Of a stretch of DNA of 64,000 nt, positions 52,584-62,292 are shown piece after piece. Every line of letters starts with the position of its first letter. Position 1 is the stretch's first letter. Both the position numbers and the translations under genes were made by a program. Below the pieces are notes generated by a model. The model saw only the letters and a program-made list of their open reading frames with translations, did not search any database and was not told the DNA's origin. The DNA is taken from NCBI GenBank assembly GCA_009776955.1, contig WRMW01000003.1, positions 1-64,000 of the forward strand, given 5' to 3'. This stretch comes from Clostridiales bacterium. Lineage in GTDB: Bacteria > Bacillota > Clostridia > Peptostreptococcales > Anaerovoracaceae.

Positions 52584-54965
52584 ATGAACAATACCCTTGT
52601 TGACAAGCAAATTGGTGGCTACGGCGGTCTGGACCGCTTCCGCCTGTTTGCGGCGTTTTTGGTGGTCGGGATACACACGGAGCCGCTTATTTCCGTAAGC
52701 ACCGACCTTGATTTCTTGGTGTTTCATGTGTTTGCGAGAATCGCAGTTCCGTTTTTCCTGATGACCACAGGGTTTTTCGTGCTGCCGCGATATCTGCTTG
52801 CGCCCCCGACCGTCGGGAAAAACCGAGACACGGCACCGTTGCTTGCGTTTCTGAAAAAGGCCCTCGTGCTCTATGCCGTGGCATCAATCCTTTATCTCCC
52901 GCTCGGCATATATGCGGGCTATTATCCGCAGGGGGATATCCCACGCTCCATCGCCAGAAATATCGTTTTCGACGGGACTTTCTACCACCTGTGGTACTTC
53001 CCCGCGCTGATAATAGCCGTGCTGTTGCTGTTCGCCCTGAGCCGTAAACTCCCACTTGGAATAATCGCCTTAATATCGGTGGCCTTGTACGCTTTCGGTC
53101 TGTTCGGTGACAGCTATTACGGCCTCGCTTCGCAATCGGAATCCGTCAAGCACGTTTACGATGCCTGCTTTGAGGTATTTTCGTACACACGAAACGGGAT
53201 TTTTTACGCCCCAATTTTCCTTGTAATGGGGGCATTGGCGGCCAAGCCGATTGGAGGCGAGAGCGAAGCGGTCCCCAGGGGTGACACCAGTGCTGATGGC
53301 GATGCCAGGCCAAGTGTTAAAACGGGCAGCAGAGCCCACGCCCTTATAGGCTTTTGCATCTCGATGGCGCTGATGCTCGCCGAGGGCATGGCCCTGCACG
53401 GGCTTGGTGCTCAACGCCACGACAGCATGTATATCGCCCTTATCCCATGCATGTTCTTTATGTTCCGCTTGGCGCTTTCATTCACAGGCAGACCCTCGCC
53501 TTTCCTACGTGACCTCTCCACGCTGATATTCGTCCTGCACCCGCTTTTTATCGTCCTTGTTCGAGGCATCGCAAGAGCCACAGGCCTCACAGACATATTG
53601 GTCGGCAATTCCGTAATTCATTATGCCGCGGTCTGCCTGCTGACTCTTGCCGCCTCTGCCCTGCTCGCCTTATTGTGGGCGAAAATAAGGGCGAGAGGAC
53701 GGGATAAAGGAACGGTGCGAGGAAAACCCGCCCTGCTCAAAAACAACAGCGAGCATCGCAACAAAACCGCCCGCGCATGGATTGAGCTTGATATGGAGGG
53801 CCTGCACCACAATGTAGGTGTACTCCGTAATATGCTGCCGAAAAGCTGCAAACTGATGCCCGCTGTCAAGGCAAACGCTTACGGCCACGGGGCGGTAGAA
53901 ATATGCCGGGAACTGAACAGGCTCGGCGTCCGAGCTTTCTGCGTTGCATCCGTAGACGAGGGCGTGGAGCTTCGCAAGCACCGAATCAAAGGCGAAATAC
54001 TGGTCTTGGGCTATACACACCCAGACAGTTTCCATTTGCTCCGACGCCACCGCCTGATACAGACCGTCATAGACAGCGATTACGCAAAAACCCTGAACGA
54101 TTATGGGCGGAGGCTCGCCGTCCATATAAAGATTGACACAGGTATGAAACGCTTGGGCGAGCCTGCGGAAAACGCCGAAGAAATCTTGCAGCTCTACAAC
54201 TATAAAAACCTGGACATACAGGGCATCTACACCCACTTCGCGGCAGATGACAACGGCAACCCTTTCGACAGGGAATACACCCAAAGGCAATTGGACAGCT
54301 ACGAGGCCGTCCTCGCAAAAATCAAGATGGCCGGACTTCCCGTGCCACGAACCCACGTCCAAAACTCGTTCGGAGTATTCGGACGCCCCGACCTACGCTA
54401 CGACTACGCAAGGGTAGGGATAGCCCTTTACGGCGCATACGCCGCCCCTGGCTCCGCTCTCGAACACGATTCAGATAATGCCGCTAACGATTCCGTCCAT
54501 ACAGGAAGCAACGAAAAAACGACCGCAGCCGACCACACAGAAATCCCCCACACCCCCCACACCCCCCACCCCCTGCCCCCCGTCCTGTCCGTCAAGGCGA
54601 GGGTCGCCGCCATAAAGCGGGTATCACCAGGCGAAACCGTGGGCTACGGATTCGCGTTCGCCGCAGAGCGAGAAACAAAGGTTGCGGTGCTGTCCATCGG
54701 GTATGCGGACGGCCTTCCGCGCGCCCTCTCTTGCGGCGCAGGCCATGTCCTGTTGCACGGCTCCGTAGCCCCCATCGTCGGACGCATCTGCATGGACCAA
54801 ACCATCGTGGACATCACCGACATCGATGGCGTGAAACAGGGCGACACCGCCGTAATCATAGGCAAAGACGGCAACAAAGAAATCTCCGCCATAGAACTCG
54901 CAAAGCACGCAGGCACAATACCGAACGAGATACTAAGCCGCCTCGGCGACAGACTGGAACGGTAA
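52584..54965 (+). CDS. VanT-like membrane serine/alanine racemase
   Basis: This 793-residue fusion has an N-terminal acyltransferase-3-type membrane domain (GGLDRFRLFAAFLVVGIHTE; about ten helices to residue 360) and a C-terminal fold III alanine racemase. PLP Lys429 lies in MPAVKANAYGHG, Tyr688 in TVGYGFAFAA, and GRICMDQTIVDITD is present. VanT proteins make D-Ser, with the membrane part likely helping L-Ser uptake. Residue 781 is Asn (TIPNEILSRL) where alanine racemases have Tyr; in VanT-G the matching Asn is tied to serine use. A low-complexity insert (NDSVHTGS to HTPHTPHP) lies before residue 675. AGGAGGCG precedes the second of two ATGs. No VanXY or VanRS gene is present. Confidence 0.88.
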   Translation: MNNTLVDKQIGGYGGLDRFRLFAAFLVVGIHTEPLISVSTDLDFLVFHVFARIAVPFFLMTTGFFVLPRYLLAPPTVGKNRDTAPLLAFLKKALVLYAVASILYLPLGIYAGYYPQGDIPRSIARNIVFDGTFYHLWYFPALIIAVLLLFALSRKLPLGIIALISVALYAFGLFGDSYYGLASQSESVKHVYDACFEVFSYTRNGIFYAPIFLVMGALAAKPIGGESEAVPRGDTSADGDARPSVKTGSRAHALIGFCISMALMLAEGMALHGLGAQRHDSMYIALIPCMFFMFRLALSFTGRPSPFLRDLSTLIFVLHPLFIVLVRGIARATGLTDILVGNSVIHYAAVCLLTLAASALLALLWAKIRARGRDKGTVRGKPALLKNNSEHRNKTARAWIELDMEGLHHNVGVLRNMLPKSCKLMPAVKANAYGHGAVEICRELNRLGVRAFCVASVDEGVELRKHRIKGEILVLGYTHPDSFHLLRRHRLIQTVIDSDYAKTLNDYGRRLAVHIKIDTGMKRLGEPAENAEEILQLYNYKNLDIQGIYTHFAADDNGNPFDREYTQRQLDSYEAVLAKIKMAGLPVPRTHVQNSFGVFGRPDLRYDYARVGIALYGAYAAPGSALEHDSDNAANDSVHTGSNEKTTAADHTEIPHTPHTPHPLPPVLSVKARVAAIKRVSPGETVGYGFAFAAERETKVAVLSIGYADGLPRALSCGAGHVLLHGSVAPIVGRICMDQTIVDITDIDGVKQGDTAVIIGKDGNKEISAIELAKHAGTIPNEILSRLGDRLER

Positions 54966-54984
54966 GACAGAGGCGTACGAATCA

Positions 54985-55048
54985 AAATCCATCGGGTTGA
55001 AACCCCCAAATCTATCGGGTTGAATTTGAAAAATCTGTCGGGTTTGTA
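54985..55048. repeat. Three direct repeats with 23-bp spacing at the lysR promoter
   Basis: AAATCCATCGGGTTGAAA (54985), AAATCTATCGGGTTGAAT (55008) and AAATCTGTCGGGTTTGTA (55031) begin exactly 23 bp apart. The third overlaps the spacer of the lysR promoter. They look like a regulator-binding array rather than coding sequence. Confidence 0.7.
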
Positions 55049-55054
55049 TATAAT
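55026..55054 (+). promoter_or_regulatory. Promoter of the LysR regulator gene
   Basis: TTGAAA (55026-55031), 17 bp, TATAAT (55049-55054). The third 23-bp-spaced repeat fills the spacer. The leader to the ATG at 55171 is about 110 bases, and the start codon lacks a clear ribosome binding site. Confidence 0.65.
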
Positions 55055-55170
55055 GCGGCCGAGGTGGTTGGTCTGCGTTGATATTTGTCCGCATCCCCAT
55101 TGGGGATGCTATCATATGCATATGGGCATAGGAATCGCCAACAAATTTCATCGCAGTACAATAATGGGTT

Positions 55171-56049
55171 ATGAGAATTGACTATATTAGGGAATTTATA
55201 AACCTTGCCGAGGAACTCAATTATACACGTTCTGCGACAAGGCTGTTTACCTCTCAATCCGTTCTGAGCAGGCATATCAAAAATATGGAGGAAGAGCTTG
55301 GTGTGAAATTGTTTGAACGGTCAACCCATGATGTGCAACTGACCGACGCTGGGCATATCGCATTCACAGAATTACGCAACATGATTGAACGTTATGATGC
55401 ACTTCTTGACAAATTGTCGCTAAGCGCAAAAGGGGACGCAGGATACCTGCGTTTTGGAATTATTTACTATGCTATCGAATCTTATTTGGACAACATAGTC
55501 CATGAGATTGAAAGATTATGCCCCGGTGCTTACATCAGCATCCGTTCGTTTCAGTCGCCAGAGTTGTGGCGCGACCTGCTCGCAAGAAAAATCGACTTGG
55601 GCCTTACATACCGCGCCTCGCTCCCTAAAGATCAAGCACTATGCATTTCAGATGTTTGCAAAGAGAGGATGGTCGTGGTTTTCCCGACCGACCATAGATT
55701 AAGCGGACTGAAAACGGTTAGCGCACAGGAATTGGGCGACGAAACTTTCGTCTTTATGAAAAGCGAGAAATGGCACGAGCTTTATGTGAAGCCATTGCTT
55801 TCAAAATATATCCCAGGCGAGTTAAAGTGCATATATACAGAGCAGATTGACACATTGGCGAGCTCTGCCATCAGCATGAATGCAGTCGCGATTGTCGCCG
55901 AGCATGACGCGAATGCCGGATGGAGAAAGCTTTCGAGCGCTTTAATCGAAGAAGAGGATTTCAACATAACGGTTTCGCTTGCACACATGGCAGACAACGA
56001 CAACCCCACACTTACATCATTTATGCGAAAGCGATGCCTAACAGAGTGA
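55171..56049 (+). CDS. LysR-family transcriptional regulator
   Basis: This 292-residue regulator has the N-terminal LysR helix-turn-helix (FINLAEELNYTRSATRLFTS; SVLSRHIKNMEEELGVKLFE) and a substrate-sensing domain (GYLRFGIIYYAIESYLDNIV onward). LysR proteins usually activate neighbouring genes with a small-molecule co-inducer. The two LigM/GcvT-like genes follow on the same strand, so an aromatic methyl ether or methylated amine as inducer is plausible but inferred. The gene and those after it are visibly more AT-rich than the flanks. Confidence 0.92.
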   Translation: MRIDYIREFINLAEELNYTRSATRLFTSQSVLSRHIKNMEEELGVKLFERSTHDVQLTDAGHIAFTELRNMIERYDALLDKLSLSAKGDAGYLRFGIIYYAIESYLDNIVHEIERLCPGAYISIRSFQSPELWRDLLARKIDLGLTYRASLPKDQALCISDVCKERMVVVFPTDHRLSGLKTVSAQELGDETFVFMKSEKWHELYVKPLLSKYIPGELKCIYTEQIDTLASSAISMNAVAIVAEHDANAGWRKLSSALIEEEDFNITVSLAHMADNDNPTLTSFMRKRCLTE

Positions 56050-56088
56050 TTATTGCCCAACCCAAGCTCTTGATATTGTTTATTCTGC

Positions 56089-56118
56089 AAATGCATAACC
56101 GATCTTTTTATTGCATTT
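56089..56118. promoter_or_regulatory. Inverted repeat before the first LigM-like gene, possible LysR site
   Basis: AAATGCATAA and TTATTGCATTT form an imperfect inverted repeat about 70-95 bp before the ATG at 56184. Position and form fit a LysR-type activator site. No convincing -35/-10 pair was found. Confidence 0.35.
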
Positions 56119-56183
56119 CCAAATTCCTGTCCTGACCCATACACTCTAAATACTTGTTATCAAAGATTATTGGAGGTGAGCCT

Positions 56184-57563
56184 ATGAACAATTTAGTCTT
56201 CGATGGGAATTTCAAGTACAATCCATTCATTCCGTACGACCCGATGGTCAATCCGCTTTACACAGGCTATGTCTCACATCCATGCATGGGTGGCATCCAG
56301 CCGTTCGTCTACACTGACTGGCGGGATGAAATGATGTCATGGCATGATAATTGCTATCTTCATGCCGGCTTGAACCCTGCCTATGTAGTAATAATCCGAG
56401 GCCCTGATTCCATGAAATTCTTTGACGAGTATTTCACAAACGATTTTAGCGATTTCCCTATTGGCCAAATAAAGCATGGCGTGATGGTGAACAATGACGG
56501 GCTTCTTATCATGGATGGCCTCCTGTTCAGAACGGGCGAATACGAGTTCTACACATTTTGGCTTGGTCCCTATGTCGTATACTGCGCTGAAAAAAGCGGA
56601 TACGATATCGAACTGGAGGACGTTACCGGTGAAGTGTTCATGTACCAGTTGGCTGGACCGCACTCACTTGAAGTTGTTGAAGCGGCTACTGGCGAGAATT
56701 TCCACGATCTGCCTTATTTGAAACATCGTGAATCGAGCATAGATGGAATGGACGTGCGAATTTTGCGCATTGGCATGGCTGGTTCTCTGGCATACGAAGT
56801 ACATGGGAAGTTTGAGGACTGCATTCCGGTTTATCAAGCCCTTTTGGCTGCGGGCCAGCCTTACGGCATCAGAAAGCTGGGCAGGCACGCATATTGGAAT
56901 ACGCATACTGAAGGCGGCTTCCCTCAATTCATTATCCATTTCCCTTATGCATGGGAAACGGATCCCGATTTCATGAAATGGATGGAAGAGCGCAATGCAC
57001 TGATGAATGTATTTGCGATTTCAAAACAATTGGTGACCGGTAGCATGGGGTCGAACATTGAGGCTCGCTATGTTCACCCTCTTGAGCTGGGATGGGGGCA
57101 GGCTGTCAGTTTTTCGCATGATTTTATCGGCAAAGACGCACTTAAAAATATCAATGACAGCCCGCATCGTGAAATTGCGACCTTGGTTTGGAATACAGAC
57201 GATATTATGGAAATATATCGCTCTGAGTTCGAATTGGGCGAACATTATGCAATCATGGAAGGGCCAGAGGACTATTTGCAGAATGGGAGGTTCGAGTATC
57301 GTGCGGATCAAGTCTTGGCAGGCGATATGCTCGTGGGAGTAAGCACAGGAAGGATTTTCAGTTGGTACTATAGAAAAATGCTTTCTTTGGCAAGAATAGA
57401 TCCCGAATACAACAAAATCGGTACGGAGGTGACCGTACTATGGGGCGACCCCGGCACGCGACAGATGAAAATCAGGGCAAAGGTTGACCGCTATCCGTAC
57501 AATACCGACGGTCGCAATGACAGTATTGACGTAAACCAGATACCAAGTGGGATAAAGAGGTGA
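56184..57563 (+). CDS. GcvT/LigM-family tetrahydrofolate-dependent demethylase, copy 1
   Basis: This 459-residue protein belongs to the aminomethyltransferase (GcvT) fold and by sequence pattern to the LigM/DesA branch, which moves an O-methyl group from methoxylated aromatics to tetrahydrofolate. Matching stretches are TDWRDEMMSWHDNCYLHAGL, ILRIGMAGSLAYEVHGKFED, GIRKLGRHAYWNTHTEGGFP and the PLELGWGQAVSFSHDFIGKD region. The substrate is unknown; DMSP- or N-methyl demethylation is also possible for GcvT relatives. GGAGGTGAG stands before the ATG at 56184. It pairs with a paralog four bases downstream and shares about the same length. Confidence 0.8.
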   Translation: MNNLVFDGNFKYNPFIPYDPMVNPLYTGYVSHPCMGGIQPFVYTDWRDEMMSWHDNCYLHAGLNPAYVVIIRGPDSMKFFDEYFTNDFSDFPIGQIKHGVMVNNDGLLIMDGLLFRTGEYEFYTFWLGPYVVYCAEKSGYDIELEDVTGEVFMYQLAGPHSLEVVEAATGENFHDLPYLKHRESSIDGMDVRILRIGMAGSLAYEVHGKFEDCIPVYQALLAAGQPYGIRKLGRHAYWNTHTEGGFPQFIIHFPYAWETDPDFMKWMEERNALMNVFAISKQLVTGSMGSNIEARYVHPLELGWGQAVSFSHDFIGKDALKNINDSPHREIATLVWNTDDIMEIYRSEFELGEHYAIMEGPEDYLQNGRFEYRADQVLAGDMLVGVSTGRIFSWYYRKMLSLARIDPEYNKIGTEVTVLWGDPGTRQMKIRAKVDRYPYNTDGRNDSIDVNQIPSGIKR

Positions 57564-57567
57564 AAAC

Positions 57568-58983
57568 ATGTTAAAAGACAACGATCATTTTCCAGGCTAT
57601 GTTGAAGGGATACCAGGTCTGAAATCCTGTCCCTATGTCCCCTTCGACCCACAGTCAAGACATTTGTACAGCACGTATCTCGGTGCCGCGTTCGCGAATG
57701 GTGTCCAGCCGTGGGAATACACGGATTGGCGCGACGAATGCCGTTCATGGCTAAAAACATGCTATATCCACTCAAACTTAAACCCGCATCCCACTTATTT
57801 ATTCAAAGGTCCCGACGTAATGAAAATCATATCTGATTTTTGCGTCAATTCCGTAAAGGACTGGCCTATCGGGAAAGGGAAACACTTGATTCTGTGCGAT
57901 GATGCCGGCTACGTAATCAATGACGGAGTGGGTGTGCGCCACGCAGAAGATATGGTTACTGGCCACGAATTGACAAGACTGGCCTATGAGGCGGAGCGCG
58001 GAAATTATGACCTCACTGTCGAGAACCGCTCATACGACGAGGTAATCTACCAATTTTGCGGCCCAAAAGCCTTGGAGATCATGGAAAACTGCGCCAAGGA
58101 GGACCTGCACGACCTGAAGTTCATGTATACAAAGCGATGCAAAATCCTCGGCAAGGATGTTTGGATAATACGTATGGGGATGGCAGGCTCATTAGGCTAT
58201 GAAATTCATTGCGATGTGGAAGATGCCTTGACGATCTACAACGAGGCCATACGGGTCGGAGAGGCCTATGGGTTGCGGAAACTTGGCAGCCGTGCATACT
58301 CAATGACACATTGGGAAGGCGGCTTTCCACAGTGGTCTCTTGATTTCCCGTCGCCATGGGGTGACGATGAGGATTATATGAAATACCTCAAAGAAAACGG
58401 ATTTCCTGGAAATGAGCCCGGCGGGGCAGTGTGGGCGAACAAATTTACTCGATATGAAGGCAGCATCGGACCTGACTTGAAAAAACGCCTGCGCAATCCC
58501 GTTGAGCTGGGCTGGGGCGGAATGGTTCAATTTGACCATGACTTTGTCGGTCGCAAGGCTTTGGAAAAGATCAAGGCCAATCCCAAACGGAAAATGGTGA
58601 CGCTGGTTTGGAACAAAGACGATATCATGGATGTGCATCGTTCGCAGCTTGAGTCCGGCGAGCCCTATAAACCTTTGGACGAACCTCTTGACTATTGCTT
58701 TAACGGGCCGTTTATGTATCATGCGGACATTGTATTGAAGAACGGCAAAGAGATTGGTATCAGCACCGGAAGAATGAATAGCTACAATTACCGTGAAATG
58801 ATTTCGCTTTGTTCCTTAGACATAGAACACAGCGAAGAAGGCACGGAAGTGATTGTCCTTTGGGGCAATCCGGAAACCCGCCAAAAGGAAATCCGTGCAG
58901 CTGTTTCGCGCTACCCATTCCTTGATACGCAGCGCAATCAGGTTTTTGACGTCAATCAGGTCCCGCGCTATACAGGCAAATAA
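57568..58983 (+). CDS. GcvT/LigM-family tetrahydrofolate-dependent demethylase, copy 2
   Basis: This 471-residue paralog of the preceding gene has TDWRDECRSWLKTCYIHSNL, IIRMGMAGSLGYEIHCDVED, GLRKLGSRAYSMTHWEGGFP, PVELGWGGMVQFDHDFVGRK and VTLVWNKDDIMDVHRSQLE, all with counterparts in LigM-type demethylases. The length equals that typical of LigM (about 470). Two diverged copies in tandem suggest either two substrates or a hetero-oligomer. Methyl groups would enter the folate one-carbon pool. AAAGAGGTGAAAAC precedes the ATG. It converges on the glutamine synthetase gene with a 25-bp gap. Confidence 0.82.
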   Translation: MLKDNDHFPGYVEGIPGLKSCPYVPFDPQSRHLYSTYLGAAFANGVQPWEYTDWRDECRSWLKTCYIHSNLNPHPTYLFKGPDVMKIISDFCVNSVKDWPIGKGKHLILCDDAGYVINDGVGVRHAEDMVTGHELTRLAYEAERGNYDLTVENRSYDEVIYQFCGPKALEIMENCAKEDLHDLKFMYTKRCKILGKDVWIIRMGMAGSLGYEIHCDVEDALTIYNEAIRVGEAYGLRKLGSRAYSMTHWEGGFPQWSLDFPSPWGDDEDYMKYLKENGFPGNEPGGAVWANKFTRYEGSIGPDLKKRLRNPVELGWGGMVQFDHDFVGRKALEKIKANPKRKMVTLVWNKDDIMDVHRSQLESGEPYKPLDEPLDYCFNGPFMYHADIVLKNGKEIGISTGRMNSYNYREMISLCSLDIEHSEEGTEVIVLWGNPETRQKEIRAAVSRYPFLDTQRNQVFDVNQVPRYTGK

Positions 58984-59008
58984 TATAGCCACCTGCTGAC
59001 CCGTCACA

Positions 59009-61099
59009 CTACACCACGCTATACAGCATCCTTGCATACGACGGAAGCGGCCAGTGCTTTTTGGCGACAAGGGTTTCGAGCTGGTCGACTATAAGCCTCA
59101 GCTCCGCCATCGCCGTAAAGACCCTGTCCCTGTAAAAGCCCGCCTGGGCAAATATCTCCTGCTTGTCCTGGGATTCCAAAAGGGCGGCCTCAAGGGTGGT
59201 CAGCTTTTTCAGCAGGCAGGACGACAGCTTCGCGATATGCCCAAGCAGCTCCTCCTCAAGCATGGACTCAAACTCGCCGCATTCCTTCTTCTGCTTCATC
59301 ACTTTTGACAAATCGCCTTGGTAGTCGATGCAGGCGGGGATTATCTCGCCCTTGACCATGTCTATCATCGTAAGCGCCTCGATATGTATGGTCTTGCAAT
59401 AACCCTCCATAAGGATTTCGTACCGCGAATGGAGCTCCGATTTGGCGAAAACGCCGTGCGCGGCAAACAATTCTACGCTCTTTTTCGAAACGAACTCCGG
59501 CAGTGCGTCCACCGTTGTCCGCAGGTTTGCCAAGCCGCGCTTTTCCGCCTCGATAACCCATTCATCGGAGTAATTGTTGCCGTTGAACACGATGCGTTTG
59601 TGCTTGCGGAAAGTGTCCTTGATAAGCGTCGCCAGGTCGCTGTTGAATTCGGACGATTTTTCCAGATGGTCCGCGAACTGCCTCAACACCTCCGCGACCG
59701 CCGTGTTCAATATGATGTTCGGCCCCGCTGTGGAAAAGTTTGAGCCGAGCATACGGAACTCGAACTTGTTGCCGGTGAACGCAAACGGCGAGGTGCGGTT
59801 GCGGTCGGTGGAATCCTTGGGGAAGTGCGGCAGCACGGTGACGCCTATCGCCATCGGGTGCTTTTCCTTGCCCACATAATCCTGATCGGACTCGATCGCC
59901 TCCAGTATCTCGGTCAATTCGTCGCCGAGGAACATGGATATTATGGCCGGCGGCGCCTCGTTCGCGCCGAGCCTGTGGTCGTTTCCGGCGCTCGCCGCCG
60001 AGACCCTAAGCAACTCTTGATAATCGTCCACCGCCTTTATGACAGCCACCAAGAACAATAAAAACTGGGCATCGTCCTGTGGCGTCCTGCCGGGCTCAAG
60101 CAAATTGACGCCAGTGTCCGTGCTTACGGACCAATTGTTGTGCTTGCCGCTGCCGTTCACGCCGGCGAACGGCTTTTCGTGCAACAGGCAGGCAAGCCCG
60201 TGGCGGGTCGCCACGCTTTTCATCATTTCCATGGTAAGCTGATTGTGGTCGGTGGCGATATTTGTCGTGCCGTAGATGGGCGCAAGCTCGTGTTGTGCCG
60301 GAGCGACCTCATTGTGCTTGGTCTTGGCGCAGATGCCGAGCTTCCACAATTCCTCGTCGAGCTCCTTCATAAAGGCGAACACCCTCGGCTTCAGGCTGCC
60401 GAAATAATGGTCGTCGAACTCCTGGCCTTTGGGCGGGCGCGCCCCGAACAACGTCCTGCCGGTATAGATAAGGTCCGGGCGTTTTTGAAACATTTCGTTG
60501 TCTATAAGAAAATATTCCTGTTCCGGCCCGACCACCGACGTGACTTGCTTCACTGCGGAATTTCCGAAAAGCCTCAGCACTCGCAGCGCCTGTTTGTTGA
60601 TGGCCTCCATAGACCTGAGCAGCGGGGTCTTTTTGTCGAGGGACTCGCCACTGTACGAGCAGAAGGCGGTGGGAATACACAACGTCGCGTCCTTGATGAA
60701 CGCATAAGAGGTGATGTCCCAGACGGTATATCCACGCGCCTCGAACGTTGCCCTGAGCCCGCCCGACGGAAAGCTTGACGCATCCGGCTCGCCCCGCACA
60801 AGCTCCTTGCCGGAAAACTTCATTATGATTTTCCCATCGCCGGCAGGGGAGATAAAGCTCTCGTGCTTCTCCGCCGTGATGCCGGTCATGGGATGGAACC
60901 AATGCGTGAAGTGGGTCGCGCCCTTCTCGACCGCCCAGTCCTTCATGGCGTTGGCTACCACGTTCGCCACGTCGAGCTCCAGATGCGTGCCCTGCGACAT
61001 CGTCTTTTTCAACGCCTTGTAGACATCATCCGTGAGCCGCGCCCTCATAACCTCGTCGTTGAACACCAAGCTTCCAAACAAATCCGCAATACCTTTCAT
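59009..61099 (-). CDS. glnN: Type III glutamine synthetase
   Basis: This 696-residue protein is a GSIII, the large glutamine synthetase of Bacteroidetes, Clostridia and cyanobacteria, which makes glutamine from glutamate, ammonia and ATP. Visible GSIII features are [32 protein letters not shown] (metal Glu), the [20 protein letters not shown] region with His, and [20 protein letters not shown]. It is last in the pyrG-dapL-glnN operon, 17 bases after dapL. It supplies glutamine to the many amidotransferases encoded in this window, which is a reasonable reading of the context. Confidence 0.96.
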   Translation of the reverse strand: MKGIADLFGSLVFNDEVMRARLTDDVYKALKKTMSQGTHLELDVANVVANAMKDWAVEKGATHFTHWFHPMTGITAEKHESFISPAGDGKIIMKFSGKELVRGEPDASSFPSGGLRATFEARGYTVWDITSYAFIKDATLCIPTAFCSYSGESLDKKTPLLRSMEAINKQALRVLRLFGNSAVKQVTSVVGPEQEYFLIDNEMFQKRPDLIYTGRTLFGARPPKGQEFDDHYFGSLKPRVFAFMKELDEELWKLGICAKTKHNEVAPAQHELAPIYGTTNIATDHNQLTMEMMKSVATRHGLACLLHEKPFAGVNGSGKHNNWSVSTDTGVNLLEPGRTPQDDAQFLLFLVAVIKAVDDYQELLRVSAASAGNDHRLGANEAPPAIISMFLGDELTEILEAIESDQDYVGKEKHPMAIGVTVLPHFPKDSTDRNRTSPFAFTGNKFEFRMLGSNFSTAGPNIILNTAVAEVLRQFADHLEKSSEFNSDLATLIKDTFRKHKRIVFNGNNYSDEWVIEAEKRGLANLRTTVDALPEFVSKKSVELFAAHGVFAKSELHSRYEILMEGYCKTIHIEALTMIDMVKGEIIPACIDYQGDLSKVMKQKKECGEFESMLEEELLGHIAKLSSCLLKKLTTLEAALLESQDKQEIFAQAGFYRDRVFTAMAELRLIVDQLETLVAKKHWPLPSYARMLYSVV

Positions 61100-61116
61100 C
61101 GTCTTACCTCCTATAA

Positions 61117-62292
61117 TTATAATTCTTTCATTCTCTGCGTTGCCGCAATCACGTTTTCCCTGCTGCCAAACGCAGTCAGCCTAAAAAAGCCTTCTCCGCC
61201 CGCCCCGAAGCCCGCTCCGGGGGTGCCGACCACGCCTGCCCTTTCGAGCAGATAATCGAAAAAGCCCCACGACGACATACCATCGGGGCATTTCAGCCAG
61301 ATATAGGGCGAGTTCTCGCCGCCCGCGAACCAAATGCCGAGTCCTGTCAGCGCATCGGCTATGATCCTCGCGTTTTCCATATAATAATCTATGCCCGCCC
61401 TTGCCTGGGCCAGCCCCTCGTCCGAAAAGACGGCCTCCGCCCCGCGTTGCACAATATAGGGAACGCCGTTGAACTTCGTGGTCTGCCGCCTCAGCCAAAG
61501 CTCGTTCAGGCTTGCGCCGCCCCGTAAAAGCCCATGCGGAACGACGGTGTAGCCGCACCTTGTCCCAGTGAACCCGGCAGTCTTGGACAGCGAGCAAAAC
61601 TCTATAGTACATTCTTTCGCGCCCTCGATCTGGTATATGCTAGTCGGCAAAGACTCATCGCGGACAAACGCCTCGTATGCGCTGTCAAATAGAATAATCG
61701 CGTCGCTTTCCCGCGCGTAATCTACCCATAATTTCAATTTTTCTTTATCGTAGACCGCCCCTGTGGGGTTGTTCGGCGAGCATAGATAGATGATGTCTGC
61801 CTTGGTATTTTTGTCAGGCAGGGGAAGGAAACCGTTGCCCTCGTTCCCGTGCATAAACAAGATTTCTCGTCCCGCCATCGTGTTCGTATCCATATAGACT
61901 GGATAGACCGGGTCGGGAATAAGCACGACATTGTCCGTCGAAAAAATATCAAGAATATTGCCGATATCGCTTTTCGCGCCGTCGCTTATAAAGACCTCGC
62001 CGCTTTCTATCGCCACGGATTTTTTCGCGTAATATCCGCATACCGCATCCCTCAAAAATGAGTGCCCCTGTTCTTCGCCATAGCCTCTGAAAGTTGCCAT
62101 ATCTCCCATTTCCAAAACCGCATTCTGCATGGCGTTCACCACGGCGGGGGCAAGCGGCAGCGTCACATCGCCGATGCCGAGGCGGATGATATTTTTGTCG
62201 GGATGGGTCTGCGAATGCTCTTTCACTTTCTTGGCTATCGAGGCAAATAAGTAGCTCTCTTGCAATTTTGAAAAATTGTCGTTTATGTTCAT
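61117..62292 (-). CDS. dapL: LL-diaminopimelate aminotransferase
   Basis: This 391-residue PLP aminotransferase converts tetrahydrodipicolinate directly to LL-diaminopimelate, for lysine and peptidoglycan. It has the DapL start [57 protein letters not shown], and the PLP Lys in [19 protein letters not shown]. Start and pyrG stop overlap by four bases (ATGA). It points to the short aminotransferase route used by many Clostridia. Confidence 0.96.
   Translation of the reverse strand: MNINDNFSKLQESYLFASIAKKVKEHSQTHPDKNIIRLGIGDVTLPLAPAVVNAMQNAVLEMGDMATFRGYGEEQGHSFLRDAVCGYYAKKSVAIESGEVFISDGAKSDIGNILDIFSTDNVVLIPDPVYPVYMDTNTMAGREILFMHGNEGNGFLPLPDKNTKADIIYLCSPNNPTGAVYDKEKLKLWVDYARESDAIILFDSAYEAFVRDESLPTSIYQIEGAKECTIEFCSLSKTAGFTGTRCGYTVVPHGLLRGGASLNELWLRRQTTKFNGVPYIVQRGAEAVFSDEGLAQARAGIDYYMENARIIADALTGLGIWFAGGENSPYIWLKCPDGMSSWGFFDYLLERAGVVGTPGAGFGAGGEGFFRLTAFGSRENVIAATQRMKEL

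Noticed and set aside
50716-54965. A complete acquired vancomycin-resistance operon.
   Set aside because: VanXY/VanX-VanY and VanR/VanS are missing and the genes are split by an opposite-strand gene; only a Van-like ligase and racemase can be supported.
54985-55048. Short CRISPR-like array.
   Set aside because: Only three units with 5-bp gaps and no spacers or cas genes; it is a promoter-associated repeat.
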